This document shows, piece after piece, positions 8,300-16,145 of a stretch of 32,505 bases of DNA. The notes beneath the pieces were generated by a model that was not told the DNA's origin, did no database searches, and worked only from the letters and a program-made list of their open reading frames with translations. How positions within the stretch are numbered: the stretch's first letter is position 1; every line of letters starts with the position of its first letter. A program made the position numbers and the translations under genes. The stretch is from Saccharothrix sp. NRRL B-16348 (lineage in GTDB: Bacteria; Actinomycetota; Actinomycetes; Mycobacteriales; Pseudonocardiaceae): assembly GCF_001280085.1 (NCBI RefSeq), contig NZ_LGED01000267.1, forward strand, positions 1 through 32,505, written 5' to 3'.

Positions 8300-9472
8300 A
8301 TGGTCGGTAAATCGGTCTTATCCGCCGCGGTGGTGGCGGTCAGCGTGGTCGGCTTGGTGGTGGTGCCGGCGCAGGCTTCGGCGGCGCCCGCCACGTTCAC
8401 CCACCCCGGGGTGTTGGTGAGCAAGGGGCAACTGGACTTCGTGCGGGCGAAGGTGAACGCGGGCGCGCAGCCGTGGCGCGGCGCGTACGACCAGATGATG
8501 GCGCACCCGTTCGCCTCGCTGTCACGCGTGCCGAAACCGCGTGCGGTGGTGGAGTGCGGGTCGTACTCCAACCCCAACTACGGGTGCACGGACGAGCGCG
8601 AGGACGCGTTGGCCGCGTACACGATGTCGTTGGCGTGGTACGTGACGCGGGACAACCGCTACGCGGCGAAGGCGATCGAGATCATGGACGCGTGGTCGGC
8701 GACGATCCGCGACCACACCAACACCAACGCGGCGCTGCAGACCGCGTGGGCGGGCTCGTCGTGGCCGCGTGCGGCGGAGATCATCAAGCACGTGCGCGGC
8801 AACTGGCCGAACGCGGGCCGGTTCGCGACCATGCTGCGCGACGTCTACCTGCCGGAGATCGTCAACGGGCGTGCGTCGACGAACGGCAACTGGGAACTGT
8901 CCATGATGGAGGCGACGCTCGGGATCTCGGTGTTCCTGGAGGACCGGGCGGTGTACGACAAGGCCGTGTCGATCTTCCGCACCCGGATGCCCGCGTACGT
9001 CTACCTGACGTCGGACGGCGCGCTGCCGCGCACGCCTCCTGGCAGCGGCATCGACACGCGTGACGAGATCGTCCAGTACTGGTACGGGCAGACCACGTTC
9101 GTGAACGGGCTGTCGCAGGAAACGTGCCGCGACTTCGCGCACACCGGCTTCGGCCTGGCCGCCGCCGCGCACATCGCCGAGACCGCGCACCACCAGGGCC
9201 AGGACCTGTGGGGCGAGGTCCGTGAACGCCTGCGTCACGCCTACGGCCTGCACTCGAAGTACCAGCTGGAGCCGATGCCCACCTGGCTCTGCAACGGCAC
9301 CCGCACCCAATCCCTCGGCCCGACCACCGAGGTGGCGTTCAACGCCCTGCACACCCGCCTGGGCATCGCCATGACCAACACCCAAACCCTGACCGAACGC
9401 CAACGCCCCGCCTCCACCGACCGCCTGTTCGTCGCCTGGGAAACCCTGACCCACGCCACCAACCCCTCCTGA
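8300..9472 (+). CDS. Secreted alginate-lyase-superfamily protein
   Basis: A 390-residue secreted protein. The N-terminus is a signal peptide (VLSAAVVAVSVVGLVVVPAQA, cleavage near ASA). The remainder is an all-helical enzyme of the alginate lyase superfamily (alpha/alpha barrel, PF05426-like). It has the HPGVLVS opening typical of these proteins, the conserved NGNWELSMMEATLGISVF helix expected to hold the active-site Asn, and a second active-site segment DFAHTGFGLAAAAHIAE with a His and Tyr/Phe pair. It would cut uronic-acid-containing polysaccharide by beta elimination outside the cell, but the exact polymer cannot be read from sequence. Two cysteine pairs (near CGSYSNPNYGC and ETC/WLC) may form disulphides. 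It begins 43 bases after the MFS remnant, probably from its own promoter. A 22-bp repeat array follows its stop directly. Confidence 0.8.
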   Translation: MVGKSVLSAAVVAVSVVGLVVVPAQASAAPATFTHPGVLVSKGQLDFVRAKVNAGAQPWRGAYDQMMAHPFASLSRVPKPRAVVECGSYSNPNYGCTDEREDALAAYTMSLAWYVTRDNRYAAKAIEIMDAWSATIRDHTNTNAALQTAWAGSSWPRAAEIIKHVRGNWPNAGRFATMLRDVYLPEIVNGRASTNGNWELSMMEATLGISVFLEDRAVYDKAVSIFRTRMPAYVYLTSDGALPRTPPGSGIDTRDEIVQYWYGQTTFVNGLSQETCRDFAHTGFGLAAAAHIAETAHHQGQDLWGEVRERLRHAYGLHSKYQLEPMPTWLCNGTRTQSLGPTTEVAFNALHTRLGIAMTNTQTLTERQRPASTDRLFVAWETLTHATNPS

Positions 9473-9475
9473 CCT

Positions 9476-9590
9476 CGCGCGTGTCGAACCTCCAGAGCGC
9501 GCGTGTCGAACCTTCAAGTCGCGCGTGTCGAACCTCCAGAGCGCGCGTGTCGAACCTTCAGGACCCCCGAGTTCAACATTCAGGTCAGGG
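9476..9590 (+). repeat. 22-bp-period array A1 after the alginate-lyase-like gene
   Basis: GTGTCGAAC recurs at 9481, 9503, 9525 and 9547, and the variant GAGTTCAAC at 9569, an exact 22-bp period. The unit is close to GCGCGTGTCGAACCTTCAG plus three variable bases. All five units read in the direction of the gene whose 3' end they follow, and the GAGTTC type is the most distal. Confidence 0.9.
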
Positions 9591-9599
9591 CCGCTCGTC

Positions 9600-9665
9600 C
9601 CTGAGCGTTGAATTCGGGGGTCCTGAGCGTTCGACACGCGCGACCTGAAGGTTCGACACGCGCGT
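9600..9665 (-). repeat. 22-bp-period array A2 after the fusion gene
   Basis: Three units in the opposite orientation to array A1. Read on the minus strand from the fusion-gene stop they are GTGTCGAAC, GTGTCGAAC and a distal GAATTCAAC, again at 22-bp spacing. With A1 they form an imperfect inverted repeat of about 190 bases between two convergent genes, able to fold in either transcript. Confidence 0.88.
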
Positions 9666-9668
9666 TTG

Positions 9669-10955
9669 TCACGGGGTGGATAGGGAGGTGGTTTCGGGGT
9701 AGGTGGGGAGGTTGGTGGGGAGAGGGGTGCCGGAGCGGACGGCGGAGGCGGTGCGGACGGCTTCGGCCAGGGCGGCGCGGAACGGGAGCGAGCCGGTGCT
9801 CACGCGGCGGACGCCCAGGTTGCGGAGGGTGTCGGTGGGCAGCGAGGGCAGGGTGTTCAGGGGGACCGGGACGGCGGCGACGGCGGCGGCGATGTCCGGC
9901 TCCTGGTCGAGGCCCGGGATGAAGATGCCGTCCGCGCCGGCGTCCACGTAAGCCCGGGCACGGGCGAGCGTCGACGCACGGTCGACGCCCAGCCAGTGGG
10001 TGTCCACGCGCGCGTTGACGAACAGGCCCGGCGCGGCCTCCTTGAACGCCCGCACGATCCGCGCGTGGTCGGCCGGGTCCGCCAAGCCCGTCCCACGCCC
10101 GTCCTCCACGTTCACGCCCGCGACACCGATCTCCCACAGCTCCGCCGCCAACGCGCCGACGTCACCGCCGAACCCCGCCTCCACGTCCACCGTCACCGGC
10201 ACGGGCAGCCGCACGAGCAGCCGCGCCAACGCCACCGTCTCCGCCCGCGCCACCCCCGCCGCGTCCGGCAGCCCGTGCGCCACCGCCACACCGAGGCTGG
10301 TCGTGCCCACCGCCCCGAACCCGGCCCGCACGAAAGCCGCCGCCGACGCGAAGTCCCACGCGTTCGGCAGCACCAGGAAGTCCTCGTGCATCCGGTGGAA
10401 CGCCCGCGAGCCCTCCACCAGCGCCAACGCGTGCGCCTGCCCCGGGCACCCGTGCCGCCCGCCCCCGAACCACGCCTCACGCAGGTCCACCTCCACCACC
10501 GACCCGTCCGGCGCGACCCGCCGCGTCACCGGCACCGGCGGCTCGACCCCGGCGATCAACGCCCGGGTCGCCCCGGACGCCTGCACCAGCACCCCGATCA
10601 GGTTGGCCGTCTCCTCGTCCCACGCCCCACCGCACGCCGCGACCAGCCGTGCCACCGCCTCGTCGGCCTCGACGGTCACCTCAACGTGCGGCTGGTAGCA
10701 CGAGGCCACCACGGCGACGTCCGACGCGACCGACCGCGGCAGCCCCAACGCCTCCGCCAGCACCGCCACCGGCTCACCCGCCCGCCGCAGCGCCCTGAGA
10801 TCCACAGTGGACAGCGCCCGCTCGACCGACGCCCGCCGCCGCACGTGGTCCGCACCCTCGCTGAACCGCGCCACACCGGCCCGCAGCCAAGCCACCCCCG
10901 CCGAAGCCGGTGGCACGGACGGCACGACGTAAGACGAATCCCACAGCTCGCTCAT
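9669..10955 (-). CDS. P450-like / isocitrate lyase-PEP mutase fusion protein
   Basis: A 428-residue protein made of two parts. Residues 1 to about 183 resemble the C-terminal portion of actinobacterial cytochrome P450-like proteins: an I-helix-like QASGATRALIAG and a haem-loop match, FGGGRHGCPGQAHALAL, with the expected Cys. No ExxR K-helix motif is seen. From about residue 185 (AFHRMHEDFLVLPNAWD) the protein is a complete isocitrate lyase/phosphoenolpyruvate mutase family domain, with TTSLGVA, the metal-site strand VTVDVEAGFG, GVNVEDG and NARVDT. Such domains cleave or rearrange 2-oxo or 2-hydroxy acids. Start ATG 10955 is favoured by TACGTT seven bases upstream on the minus strand (10968-10963). 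Normally these are separate proteins, so an in-frame joining deletion is likely. Divergent from the ArsR gene. Confidence 0.75.
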   Translation of the reverse strand: MSELWDSSYVVPSVPPASAGVAWLRAGVARFSEGADHVRRRASVERALSTVDLRALRRAGEPVAVLAEALGLPRSVASDVAVVASCYQPHVEVTVEADEAVARLVAACGGAWDEETANLIGVLVQASGATRALIAGVEPPVPVTRRVAPDGSVVEVDLREAWFGGGRHGCPGQAHALALVEGSRAFHRMHEDFLVLPNAWDFASAAAFVRAGFGAVGTTSLGVAVAHGLPDAAGVARAETVALARLLVRLPVPVTVDVEAGFGGDVGALAAELWEIGVAGVNVEDGRGTGLADPADHARIVRAFKEAAPGLFVNARVDTHWLGVDRASTLARARAYVDAGADGIFIPGLDQEPDIAAAVAAVPVPLNTLPSLPTDTLRNLGVRRVSTGSLPFRAALAEAVRTASAVRSGTPLPTNLPTYPETTSLSTP

Positions 10956-11012
10956 GCCCGCCAACGTAAGCCGCCATCACTTCGGCCGCCGCCGAACCGT
11001 CACGAGCGCACA

Positions 11013-11699
11013 ATGGCACCCATGGCAGCCGACGAACTGGCGAACCTGGCCGCGTTGCTGGCCGACCGCAGCCGCGCCCGCTTCCTGCTCGCGCTCATGG
11101 ACGGCCGCGCCTGGACGTCGAGTGAACTGGCCGCGGCCGCCGACGTGGCGCCCTCCACGGCCAGCGAGCACCTGACCCGCCTGGTCCAGGCCGGTCTCCT
11201 GGCCGAACGCCGCCAGGGCCGCCACCGCTACGTCCAACTGGCCGGCCCGAAGCAGGCCAGGCTGCTCGAAGACCTGCTCGCCTACCTGGGCCCCACCGAC
11301 CCGCCTGCCCGCACGCTCCGCGCGTCCGCCGCCAACCAGGCGCTGCGCCGCGGTCGGACGTGCTACGACCACCTGGCCGGACGCCTCGGCGTGGCCATCA
11401 CCGACGCCATGGCGGACCGCGGCCTGCTCACCGAAGACCTCGCCCTCACCGACGACGGCCTCACGTGGCTCGAGCACGAGCTGGCGTTCACCCCGCCGGC
11501 CACCCGCCGACCGCTGGCCAAGGCGTGCCTGGACTGGACCGAGCGCCGCTCCCACCTCGCGGGCACGGCGGGCGCGCACGTGTGCGCCCAGCTGCACGAC
11601 CGCGACTGGGTGCGCGGGGTCGGCACGGGCCGCGCCGTGCGCCTCACGCCGACCGGCGAAGCGGCGCTGCGCGACCTCCTCGGCGTGTCAGCGCCTTAA
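11013..11699 (+). CDS. ArsR-family winged-helix regulator
   Basis: A 228-residue regulator with an N-terminal ArsR/SmtB winged helix. Helices LANLAALLADRSRARFLLAL and SELAAAADVAPSTASEHLTRLVQAGLL are followed by the wing RRQGRHRYVQL. The C-terminal half (about 105-228) is a conserved extension with a single CYDHLAGRLG motif and a second helix-rich segment. No CxC metal site of the ArsR type is present, so it may sense an organic ligand or act on a neighbour. It is divergent from the P450-like/PEP-mutase fusion gene, its likely target. ATG 11013 is used; ATG 11022 is equally possible. It ends 12 bases before the convergent PP2C gene. Confidence 0.85.
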   Translation: MAPMAADELANLAALLADRSRARFLLALMDGRAWTSSELAAAADVAPSTASEHLTRLVQAGLLAERRQGRHRYVQLAGPKQARLLEDLLAYLGPTDPPARTLRASAANQALRRGRTCYDHLAGRLGVAITDAMADRGLLTEDLALTDDGLTWLEHELAFTPPATRRPLAKACLDWTERRSHLAGTAGAHVCAQLHDRDWVRGVGTGRAVRLTPTGEAALRDLLGVSAP

Positions 11700-11711
11700 C
11701 GCGTCAGCGCC

Positions 11712-12461
11712 TCAACTCGTGAGCCACTTCGGCAGCCACGACGAGTTGCCCGCCGGCAGCACGTCCACCACGACGCAGGTGATGTTGTCCGGCCCCCCGC
11801 GCGCGTTGGCCGCCTCGATCAACGTCCGCACGGTCTCGTCACCGTCCGCGGACGCGGTCAGCAGCTCGGCGATCTCCGCCGTGCCCATCACGTCCGACAG
11901 CCCGTCCGAGCAGATCAGGTACCGGTCGCCCGCTTCGACGTCCTGGAAGAACAGGTCCGGGTCGTGCGCGCTGCCCGCCTGCAACGCGCGCATGAGCATG
12001 GACCGGCCGGGGTGCTCGGCGGCCTGCTCGGCGGCCATCCGCCCGTCGTCCACCAGCGCCTGCACCATGGTGTGGTCGCGGGTGACCTGGGTCAGCTCGC
12101 CCTCGCGGACGACGTAGCAGCGCGAGTCGCCGATGTGCCCGACCGCGAACCGCTCGCCGTCCCACAACAGCGCGGTGAGCGTGGTGCCCATGCCGCGCAT
12201 GTCGAAGTTCTCCTCGGCCAGGTCGGTCAGCCGGATGGCGATCTCCCGCGCCGCGCCGGCCAGCTCGCCGAGCGGGTCGTCGGCGTCGACGTCGAGGTCG
12301 GCCAGCACCGCCACCGCGATCGAACTCGCCACTTCGCCGTACGCGTGCCCGCCCATGCCGTCGGCGACGGCGAACAGGCGTTCGCTGAAGTACACGGAGT
12401 CCTCGTTCGCTTCACGGCGCAGGCCGGGGTCGGTGCCGACGGCGTACCGGAGCGCATACAT
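11712..12461 (-). CDS. PP2C-family serine/threonine phosphatase
   Basis: A 249-residue soluble protein of the bacterial PP2C (Stp/PstP-like) family, which removes phosphate from Ser/Thr residues using two Mn or Mg ions. Metal-binding motifs are in order: NEDSVY near the N-terminus, VADGMGGHAYGE, IGDSRCYV, the CSDGLSDV aspartate, and GGPDNITCVVV near the C-terminus. There is no transmembrane segment, unlike PstP, so it is the catalytic domain alone, with a Trp-containing tail (SWLPKWLTS). No kinase or FHA gene is adjacent, so its partner lies elsewhere. The start ATG 12461 has TTCACT seven bases upstream on the minus strand, again suggesting a leaderless mRNA. Confidence 0.93.
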   Translation of the reverse strand: MYALRYAVGTDPGLRREANEDSVYFSERLFAVADGMGGHAYGEVASSIAVAVLADLDVDADDPLGELAGAAREIAIRLTDLAEENFDMRGMGTTLTALLWDGERFAVGHIGDSRCYVVREGELTQVTRDHTMVQALVDDGRMAAEQAAEHPGRSMLMRALQAGSAHDPDLFFQDVEAGDRYLICSDGLSDVMGTAEIAELLTASADGDETVRTLIEAANARGGPDNITCVVVDVLPAGNSSWLPKWLTS

Positions 12462-12527
12462 GCCGCACAGTGAATCACCCGCACGGGTGCCCGTGAGCAG
12501 GGCATGTCCAAATCCGGCCGGCTCCGG

Positions 12528-13568
12528 TCAGCGAGGACGGCCGTAGAACTCGCTCAGCAGGAGCATCGCCGCACCCGCGGCGACCACGTCATCACCCAGC
12601 GGGGTGATCGACACGTCCACCGGCAGCCACTCGTCCTTGGGCAGCCTGGCGCGCACGCCGTCCAGGTAGGCGGCCGGTTCGGCGAGCACGGCGCGACCGG
12701 CGAGCACCACGTGGTCGATGTCGAGGAGCTGCACCAGGTCGGCCACCGCCACCCCCACGATGGACGTCGCCTCGACCAGGTCGCCGCGGGCGGCGGCGAG
12801 GTTGTGCAGGGCCTCGATGCACCCGCTGCGCCCGCAGACGCACGGTGGGCCGTCGAGCTGGAGGGTGGTGTGCCCGTACTCCCCCGCGTTGGTGCGCACG
12901 CCCCGGTGCACGCGGCCGTCGAGCAGCATGCCGATGCCGAGCCCGGTGCCGACGAGCACGAGCACCGCGTCGCGCAGCTCCTCGCCGCGCCGCCACGCCT
13001 CGGCCACGACCGCCGTGTTGGTGTCCTTGTCGAGCACGACCGGCAGGCCGAGCCGTCGTTCGGCCAACGCGCGCAGCGGCACGTCGTGCCACTCGCTCAG
13101 CCCCGTCGGGTAGTGGACCACGCCCGTGCGGTGGTCGAGGGGGCCGACGAACCCGATGCCGACGCCGAGGAGCCGTTCGCTGCGCAGGCCGTCGACCAGC
13201 CGGTTCAGCTCCGCGACGAACGTCGGCGGGTCGAAGTCGCGGGGCAGCGGCGCGACCGCGCGGTCCAGCACGGTGCCGGCGAGGTCGGTCAGCACGACGC
13301 GCAGCTCGTCGCGCTCGACCTGGGCGCCGAGCGCGAGCCTGCTGTCGGCGACGAGCTTGAGCAGGGTGCGCGGCTTGCCGACGCCGACGTTGCGGGTGCC
13401 GGACTCGACCAGCAGGCCGTCGTCGATGAGCCTGCTCACCACTTTGGACACCGCCTGCGGCGTCAGCCCGCTGCGGTCGGCCAGCTCGACCCTGGTCACC
13501 GCCCCGGACCTGGCCAGCCCGAGCACCACCGCGTCGTTGTACCCCCGCAGGAAGCGCAAGTTGGCCAC
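12528..13568 (-). CDS. ROK-family transcriptional regulator
   Basis: A 346-residue protein. Residues 1-65 form a MarR-like winged helix (RVELADRSGLTPQAVSKVVSRLIDDGLL, then a TRNVGVGKPRTLL wing). The remainder is the ROK sugar-kinase-like fold with the zinc motif CVCGRSGCIE preceded by GEYGH. The N-terminal phosphate motif is degenerate (GAQVERDELRVVL instead of a DxGGT type), which points to a sugar-responsive repressor (NagC/XylR type) rather than a kinase. It is divergent from a Gfo/Idh/MocA oxidoreductase, separated by only 54 bases, so control of that gene and of itself is very likely. The ligand is probably a sugar or polyol. Start GTG 13568 begins MANLRFLRGYN, typical of the family. Confidence 0.92.
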   Translation of the reverse strand: MANLRFLRGYNDAVVLGLARSGAVTRVELADRSGLTPQAVSKVVSRLIDDGLLVESGTRNVGVGKPRTLLKLVADSRLALGAQVERDELRVVLTDLAGTVLDRAVAPLPRDFDPPTFVAELNRLVDGLRSERLLGVGIGFVGPLDHRTGVVHYPTGLSEWHDVPLRALAERRLGLPVVLDKDTNTAVVAEAWRRGEELRDAVLVLVGTGLGIGMLLDGRVHRGVRTNAGEYGHTTLQLDGPPCVCGRSGCIEALHNLAAARGDLVEATSIVGVAVADLVQLLDIDHVVLAGRAVLAEPAAYLDGVRARLPKDEWLPVDVSITPLGDDVVAAGAAMLLLSEFYGRPR

Positions 13569-13622
13569 GGGTCCATCATCGCACCTGGCTTTTTACTACA
13601 CGCCGTTGCTTTAATCACTGCC
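13569..13622. promoter_or_regulatory. Shared ROK/oxidoreductase promoter region
   Basis: A short, relatively AT-rich divergent region. TTTAAT (13610-13615) lies seven bases before the ATG of the oxidoreductase, consistent with a leaderless start. The T-rich stretch near 13590 could be part of the ROK operator, but no clean palindrome is visible. Confidence 0.45.
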
Positions 13623-14642
13623 ATGTCTCTCCGCACCGGACTGCTCGGCTACGGCATCGCCGGCCGCGTGTTCCACGCACCGCTGATCGCGGCGAACCCC
13701 GACCTCGAGCTGAGCGCCGTCGTCACCTCGGACGCGACCCGCCGGGCGCACGCCGAGGCCACCTACCCCGGCGTCCCGCTGCCGCGCACGGTCGAGGAGC
13801 TGTTCGCGCTCGACCTGGACGTGGTCGTGGTCGCCACCCCGAACCGCACGCACGTGCCGCTGGCGCTGGCGGCGGTCGAGGCGGGCATGGCGGTCGTGGT
13901 GGACAAGCCGTTCGCGCCCACGGCAGCCGACGCGCGGCGGGTGATCCAGGCGGCGAAGGACCGGGGCGTGCCGCTGACCGTGTTCCAGAACCGGCGGTGG
14001 GACAGCGACTTCCGCACGCTCCGGTCACTGCTGGCGGACGGCGCGCTGGGCACGGTGACGCGGTTCGAGTCGCGGTTCGAGCGGTGGACGCCGGACGTGT
14101 GGGACAACTGGCGCGAGTTCGGCGCGCCCGAAGAGGCGGGCGGGCTGCTGTACGACCTGGGCGCGCACCTCGTCGACCAGGCGTTGGAGCTGTTCGGCCC
14201 GGTGTCGACCGTGTACGCGGAGGTGGACCTGCGGCGGCCCGGCGTCGAGGTGGACGACGACGTCTTCGTGGCGTTGACCCACGTGGACGGGGTGCGTTCA
14301 CACCTTTGGGCCAGTTCCGCCGCGCCGGACCACGGGCCGCGGTTCCGCGTGCTGGGCTCGACCGGCGCGTACGTCTCGCACGGCCTCGACCGCCAGGAGG
14401 ACGCACTGGCCGCCGGCAAGCCGTTTGAAGATTTGTCGACAAATGGCCGGCTGGGATTGCTGGACGGCGCGGAGGAGGTCGTCGGCCTGCCCGGCGCCTA
14501 CTCCGAGTTCTACCGGCTGCTGGTCACCGCGCTGACCGACGGCGGCCCGCTGCCGGTCGAGCCGGAGTCCGCCGTGCGCGCGCTGGACGTCATCGAGGCG
14601 GCGTTCGCCTCCGCCCGGACCGGACAGGTGGTGTCGCTGTGA
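13623..14642 (+). CDS. Gfo/Idh/MocA-family oxidoreductase
   Basis: A 339-residue NAD(P)-dependent sugar or polyol dehydrogenase. The N-terminal Rossmann fold has GLLGYGIAGRVFHAP (GxGxxG-type with the family's RxxHxP ending), then VVVATPNRTH and the signature VVVDKPFAPT, whose Lys of the KP motif is catalytic. The second domain has YDLGAHLVDQALELFG, carrying the catalytic-region Asp and His, and a beta-sheet ending in the usual ALDVIEAAFASARTGQVV. It would interconvert a hydroxyl and a ketone on a sugar or inositol. It shares a 4-base overlap with the next gene (GTGA), so the two are translationally coupled, and it is divergent from the ROK regulator. Confidence 0.92.
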   Translation: MSLRTGLLGYGIAGRVFHAPLIAANPDLELSAVVTSDATRRAHAEATYPGVPLPRTVEELFALDLDVVVVATPNRTHVPLALAAVEAGMAVVVDKPFAPTAADARRVIQAAKDRGVPLTVFQNRRWDSDFRTLRSLLADGALGTVTRFESRFERWTPDVWDNWREFGAPEEAGGLLYDLGAHLVDQALELFGPVSTVYAEVDLRRPGVEVDDDVFVALTHVDGVRSHLWASSAAPDHGPRFRVLGSTGAYVSHGLDRQEDALAAGKPFEDLSTNGRLGLLDGAEEVVGLPGAYSEFYRLLVTALTDGGPLPVEPESAVRALDVIEAAFASARTGQVVSL

Positions 14643-15100
14643 GCTTGCTGGAGACGTTGGTCGAGCAGGAGTCCCGGCTGGTGTTCACGTCGTTCGACAA
14701 CGAGGTGGCGCTGGCGCTGGGCGCGTTCCTGCTGGACGCCGCCCGCGAACGGGCGCTGCCGGTGACGATCTCGGTGCGGCGGGGGCAGCAGCGCCTGTTC
14801 CACGCGGCGCTGCCCGGCACGTCGGCCGACAACGACGAGTGGATCGACCGCAAGAGCCGCGTGGTGGACCGCTACGGGCAGAGCTCCTACCGGGTCGGCG
14901 AGAGCTTCCGGGCGAGCGGCAAGTCGTTCGACGTCGACTCCCGGCTCGACCCCGACCGCTACGCCGCGCACGGCGGCGTGTTCCCGGTGAACGTGGCCGG
15001 CGTCGGCCTGGTCGGCACGGTCGGCGTGTCCGGCCTGCCCCAGGCCGAGGACCACGCGTTCGTCGTGGAGCAGCTGGAGAAGTTCCTCACCAACGCCTAG
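14639..15100 (+). CDS. HbpS/GlcG-like (UPF0303-type) protein
   Basis: A 153-residue cytoplasmic protein of the UPF0303/HbpS-like family, often labelled haem-degrading domain. It matches through FDNEVALALGAFLLDAA, the VTISVRRGQQRLFHAALPGTS strand-turn, NDEWIDRKSRVVDRYGQSS and the ending VGTVGVSGLPQAEDHAFVVEQLEKFL. Members form octameric antiparallel beta assemblies. Haem binding is shown for a few, but sugar-related neighbours are common. Here its GTG start overlaps the stop of the oxidoreductase by four bases, so the two work together in an oxidoreductase/HbpS module under the ROK regulator. No signal peptide. It ends 45 bases before a strong terminator. Confidence 0.85.
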   Translation: MSLLETLVEQESRLVFTSFDNEVALALGAFLLDAARERALPVTISVRRGQQRLFHAALPGTSADNDEWIDRKSRVVDRYGQSSYRVGESFRASGKSFDVDSRLDPDRYAAHGGVFPVNVAGVGLVGTVGVSGLPQAEDHAFVVEQLEKFLTNA

Positions 15101-15145
15101 ACCCCGGGCACGGCGGCTGCCGCCCAGCCACCGTGCTCCTCCCCA

Positions 15146-15181
15146 CCCGACGGCCCGTCCTGCCCCGGACGGGCCGTCGGG
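15146..15181. terminator. Perfect 15-bp bidirectional terminator hairpin
   Basis: CCCGACGGCCCGTCC (15146-15160) and its exact reverse complement (15167-15181) enclose a six-base loop. It lies between the convergent HbpS-like gene and the sigma factor gene, three bases from the latter's stop, and can serve both strands. There is no T tract, as is usual in actinomycetes. Confidence 0.85.
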
Positions 15182-15183
15182 CG

Positions 15184-16077
15184 TCAGCGCTCCGGACCGT
15201 CGACGGCGATGTCCAGGCGGGCCAGCCGGTCGGGGTCGGAGAGGATGTCGATCTCGACGATCCGCTCGTCGGCCACGGTGAAGCCCATGATCGAGAACAG
15301 CTCGCCGTCGACCGTGTTGACCAGCCCGGCCGTGCCGTTGACCAGCGCGGGGCGCGTGGTCGCGAGGGTCGCCATGCGGTGGAACGTGTCGAGCTGCCCG
15401 GCCACGGCCGCGGCGCCGTGCAGGACCCGCGTGCCGCCGGGGAGCGCCGAGCCGCCGTCCGCGCGCAGGGTGACGTCGGGGTCGAGGACGGCCAGCAGCG
15501 CGGTGAGATCCCCGCCGCGCGCGGCGGCCAGGAAGGCGTCGACGACGCGGCGTTGAGCGGCCGGGTCGGGGTCCGGGGCGGGCGCCGCGCCCCGCACGCG
15601 TTGCCGGGCCCGGCTGGCCAGCTTCCTGGCCGCGACCGGCGTGCGGTCCAGGATCGGGGCGATCTCCTCGAACGGCAGGCCGAACAGGTCGTGCAGCACG
15701 AACGCCAGCCGTTCGGCCGGGTTGAGCGATTCGAGCACCACCAGCAGCGCCAGCCCGACCGAGTCGGCCATCAGCACCTGCTGCTCGGGGTCGGCGACCT
15801 CGTCGGTGACCACCGGGTCGGGCAGGCGGTCGCCCAGCGGGTCCTCCCGGCGCAGCCGGCGTGAGCGCAGCACGTCCAGGCAGACCCGACCGACGACCGT
15901 CGTCAGCCAGCCGCCGAGGTTGTCGATGTCATCGGACCCGGAGCGGGCCAGCCGCAGCCACGCCTCCTGGACGGCGTCGTCGGCCTCGGCCAGGGAGCCG
16001 AGCATCCGGTAGGCCACCGCCTTCAGGTGCCCGCGGTGTTCTTCGAAGCGCCGGGCCAGGAAGTCGCTGTCGTCCAT
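15184..16077 (-). CDS. ECF41-type RNA polymerase sigma factor with SnoaL-like tail
   Basis: A 297-residue sigma factor of the SigJ/ECF41 type. Sigma region 2 is RFEEHRGHLKAVAYRMLGSLAEADDAVQEAWLRL, and region 4 is ESLNPAERLAFVLHDLFGLPFEEIAPIL with TPVAARKLASRARQRV. A SnoaL-like domain (about 185-297) replaces the anti-sigma factor. Three motifs of this group are recognisable in altered form: RLPDP in the linker (usual WLPEP), RADGGSALPG (usual DGGGK) and SDPDRLARL (usual NPDKL). In this group the tail controls core binding and promoter activity. The ATG at 16077 is preferred because GAGAGG lies five bases before it; a GTG six bases upstream would overlap that site. Its probable targets are its own gene and the divergent hydrolase-CMD pair. 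Confidence 0.92.
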   Translation of the reverse strand: MDDSDFLARRFEEHRGHLKAVAYRMLGSLAEADDAVQEAWLRLARSGSDDIDNLGGWLTTVVGRVCLDVLRSRRLRREDPLGDRLPDPVVTDEVADPEQQVLMADSVGLALLVVLESLNPAERLAFVLHDLFGLPFEEIAPILDRTPVAARKLASRARQRVRGAAPAPDPDPAAQRRVVDAFLAAARGGDLTALLAVLDPDVTLRADGGSALPGGTRVLHGAAAVAGQLDTFHRMATLATTRPALVNGTAGLVNTVDGELFSIMGFTVADERIVEIDILSDPDRLARLDIAVDGPER

Positions 16078-16108
16078 GGTCACCTCTCGTGTCGGCGGTC
16101 GAACCGAT

Positions 16109-16135
16109 GACGAACGGCACGTCCGCGATGTGACC
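16109..16135 (-). promoter_or_regulatory. ECF41-like promoter of the sigma factor gene
   Basis: Read on the minus strand, GGTCACA (16135-16129) is followed by 16 bases and CGTC (16112-16109), 31 bases before the ATG. This is one mismatch from TGTCACA and exact for CGTC, the elements I recall for ECF41 promoters. Confidence 0.7.
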
Positions 16136-16145
16136 GCCGGGCTCC

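Noticed and set aside
9476..9665. CRISPR array
   Set aside because: The 22-bp units are contiguous, with no unique spacers between repeats, and both orientations occur side by side. No cas genes are present.
9996..11012. N-terminal extension of the ArsR gene over the fusion gene
   Set aside because: The extension is Arg/Pro/His-rich shadow of the opposite gene. The winged helix begins right after ATG 11013.
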